Below are positions 60,498-61,649 of a stretch of DNA of 61,649 bases, piece by piece. The DNA is from Alistipes sp. (GTDB taxonomy: Bacteria; Bacteroidota; Bacteroidia; Bacteroidales; Rikenellaceae). Where the stretch lies: positions 1 through 61,649 of the forward strand of contig JAGBUS010000086.1 of NCBI GenBank assembly GCA_017630735.1, read 5' to 3'. The translations under genes were made by a program, and so were the position numbers. The notes beneath the pieces were generated by a model, which worked only from the letters and a program-made list of their open reading frames with translations, was not told the DNA's origin and ran no database searches. Position 1 is the stretch's first letter, and each line of letters starts with the position of its first letter.

Positions 60498-61649
60498 TAT
60501 GAGAGGGCTGCAATCTGCTCCTTGAGTGCTGCAATCTTAGCCTCGGCATCAGCCTGCTTAGCACGCTCGTTAGCTACAACCTTCTCAGGTGCTGAAGATA
60601 CGAAACGCTCGTTAGAGAGCTTCTTCATAACCGATGCAAGGAATCCCTCGTAGTATGTAAGGTCGTCGTTGAGCTTCTTAAGCTCTGCTTCGACGTCAAT
60701 CTTACCCTCCATAGGCACGAAGTACTGCGTAGTCTTAACGATAAACGCTGCAGCAGTGGCATCCTTCTCTGTAACTGTGTTGATAGCCTTGAGGTTGCCC
60801 ATCTTTACGATAACATCCTCGTACTCCTTAGGGTAGTTCTCGTCAGCGATATAGTTGAGCGTGAGAGCCTCCTTCTGAGCGATGTTCTTCTCGCGGCGTA
60901 CGTTACGCAATGCTGTTATAATCTCCTCAGCCAAAGCGAAGCGTGCGAGAATCTTCTCGTCAGCCTTCTTCTCTACCTCAGGCATACGTGCGATAACAAT
61001 TGAGCATACATCGCCCTCAGACTTCAAATCCTGCCAGATTTCTTCGGTTACAAATGGCATGAATGGGTGCAATAGGCGCATAAGCATATCGAAGTAGTGC
61101 TTTGTGCGTGCAAGTGTTGCTGCGTCGATAGGGCACTGGTATGCAGGCTTCACCATCTCCAAGTACCAACCGCTAAAGTCATCCCAGAAGAGACGGTACA
61201 ACTCTGTGAATGCCTCAGAGATACGGTACTGCTCCATGTTGTGGTTGAGACGCTCGATGCTCTGTGCCATAACCTCGTCGAACCACTCGATTGCCTCGCG
61301 TGCTGATGCTGGCTGTTCAAGAGTCTCGTCTACCTCCCACATGTTAACCAAGCGGTAAGCATTCCAAATCTTGTTGCAGAAGTTACGACCCTGCTCGCAC
61401 AATGCCTCGTCGAACATTACGTCGTTACCTGCCGAAGCGGACATAAGCATAGCAATACGCATACCATCAGCACCGTACTTAGCAATGAGGTCAAGTGGAT
61501 CAGGAGAGTTACCGAGCTGCTTCGACATCTTGCGACCGAGCTTATCGCGCACGATACCTGTGAAGTATACGTTAGAGAATGGCTTCTCATTACGCCACTC
61601 GTAGCCCGCCATGATCATACGTGCAATCCAGAAGAAGATGATATCTGGA
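60497..61649 (-). CDS. valS: Valine-tRNA ligase, C-terminal part
   Basis: The open frame continues to the window edge and encodes the C-terminal ~384 residues of a class I valyl-tRNA synthetase. Visible are PDIIFFWIARMIMAGYEW, the signature loop GRKMSKQLGNSPDPL (KMSKS form KMSKQ), the anticodon-binding region (PFMPFVTEEIWQDLKSEG) and the C-terminal coiled-coil arm (residues ~295-370, DDLTYYEGFLASVMKKLSNE). The HIGH motif lies outside the window. The enzyme charges tRNA-Val with valine. Confidence 0.94.
   Translation of the reverse strand, partial: PDIIFFWIARMIMAGYEWRNEKPFSNVYFTGIVRDKLGRKMSKQLGNSPDPLDLIAKYGADGMRIAMLMSASAGNDVMFDEALCEQGRNFCNKIWNAYRLVNMWEVDETLEQPASAREAIEWFDEVMAQSIERLNHNMEQYRISEAFTELYRLFWDDFSGWYLEMVKPAYQCPIDAATLARTKHYFDMLMRLLHPFMPFVTEEIWQDLKSEGDVCSIVIARMPEVEKKADEKILARFALAEEIITALRNVRREKNIAQKEALTLNYIADENYPKEYEDVIVKMGNLKAINTVTEKDATAAAFIVKTTQYFVPMEGKIDVEAELKKLNDDLTYYEGFLASVMKKLSNERFVSSAPEKVVANERAKQADAEAKIAALKEQIAALS

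Overview
The window is a stretch of chromosome from a member of the Bacteroidota, most likely order Bacteroidales and possibly a Rikenellaceae/Alistipes-like gut organism (the rank below order is inference). Reasons: many promoters of the Bacteroidota type (TTTG or TTG, about 19-20 bases, then TAnnTTTG), few Shine-Dalgarno sequences, fimbrillin-like lipoproteins, TonB-dependent outer-membrane receptors with a CarboxypepD_reg-like plug, DUF4465, GSCFA and DUF2851 proteins, a C10 protease, a GH84 hexosaminidase and a LytS/LytTR two-component pair. I found no rRNA, tRNA, CRISPR array, phage or transposase.

Layout. 1-7.2 kb (minus strand): rpmB-rpmG; an AT-rich accessory operon of a 38-residue peptide, a fimbrillin-like lipoprotein and a C10 protease; then pncB, cinA/pncC and a divergent pyrD. 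7.2-12.8 kb: a TonB receptor plus DUF2807 lipoprotein operon diverges from an ABC transporter-GntR operon, and both promoters carry the same palindrome at +1. 12.9-23.3 kb: phnA, then plsC-parE-parC-aroK-murI-ftsK-lolA. 23.3-26 kb: DUF4465 lipoprotein and a second peptide plus fimbrillin-like lipoprotein pair. 26-31 kb: hypothetical, rsmI, two glycosyltransferases, mazG and a gamma carbonic anhydrase. 31-37 kb: LytS-type kinase, LytTR regulator, a secreted His/Cys-rich protein and an outer-membrane barrel protein. 37-41 kb: secA and comEB, each followed directly by a structured repeat. 41-46.7 kb (minus): acyltransferase, GSCFA, a PafA-like protein that appears to lack its active site, sufE, DUF59 and a short DUF2851 protein. 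46.7-61.6 kb: luxS-nucleosidase, TPR protein, gyrA, GH84, deoD, cyuA, an aldehyde dehydrogenase, a hypothetical, a flavin reductase, rnhA and the 3' part of valS.

Most of it is housekeeping: ribosome, topoisomerases, protein export, NAD and nucleotide salvage, and the activated methyl cycle. The less ordinary parts are: (1) a ~130-bp structured repeat found three times, each time starting at the stop codon of an unrelated gene and in the same orientation as that gene, with compensatory changes in its stems; (2) a family of ~40-residue peptides encoded just upstream of fimbrillin-like lipoproteins; (3) the duplicated operator that ties a GntR regulator to a divergent TonB receptor; (4) a 23-24 bp site shared by the two genes downstream of the LytTR regulator; (5) two enzyme-like proteins that have lost hallmark active-site residues (PafA-like and PyrD-like); (6) several families of intergenic palindromes and TTTTCAC tracts.
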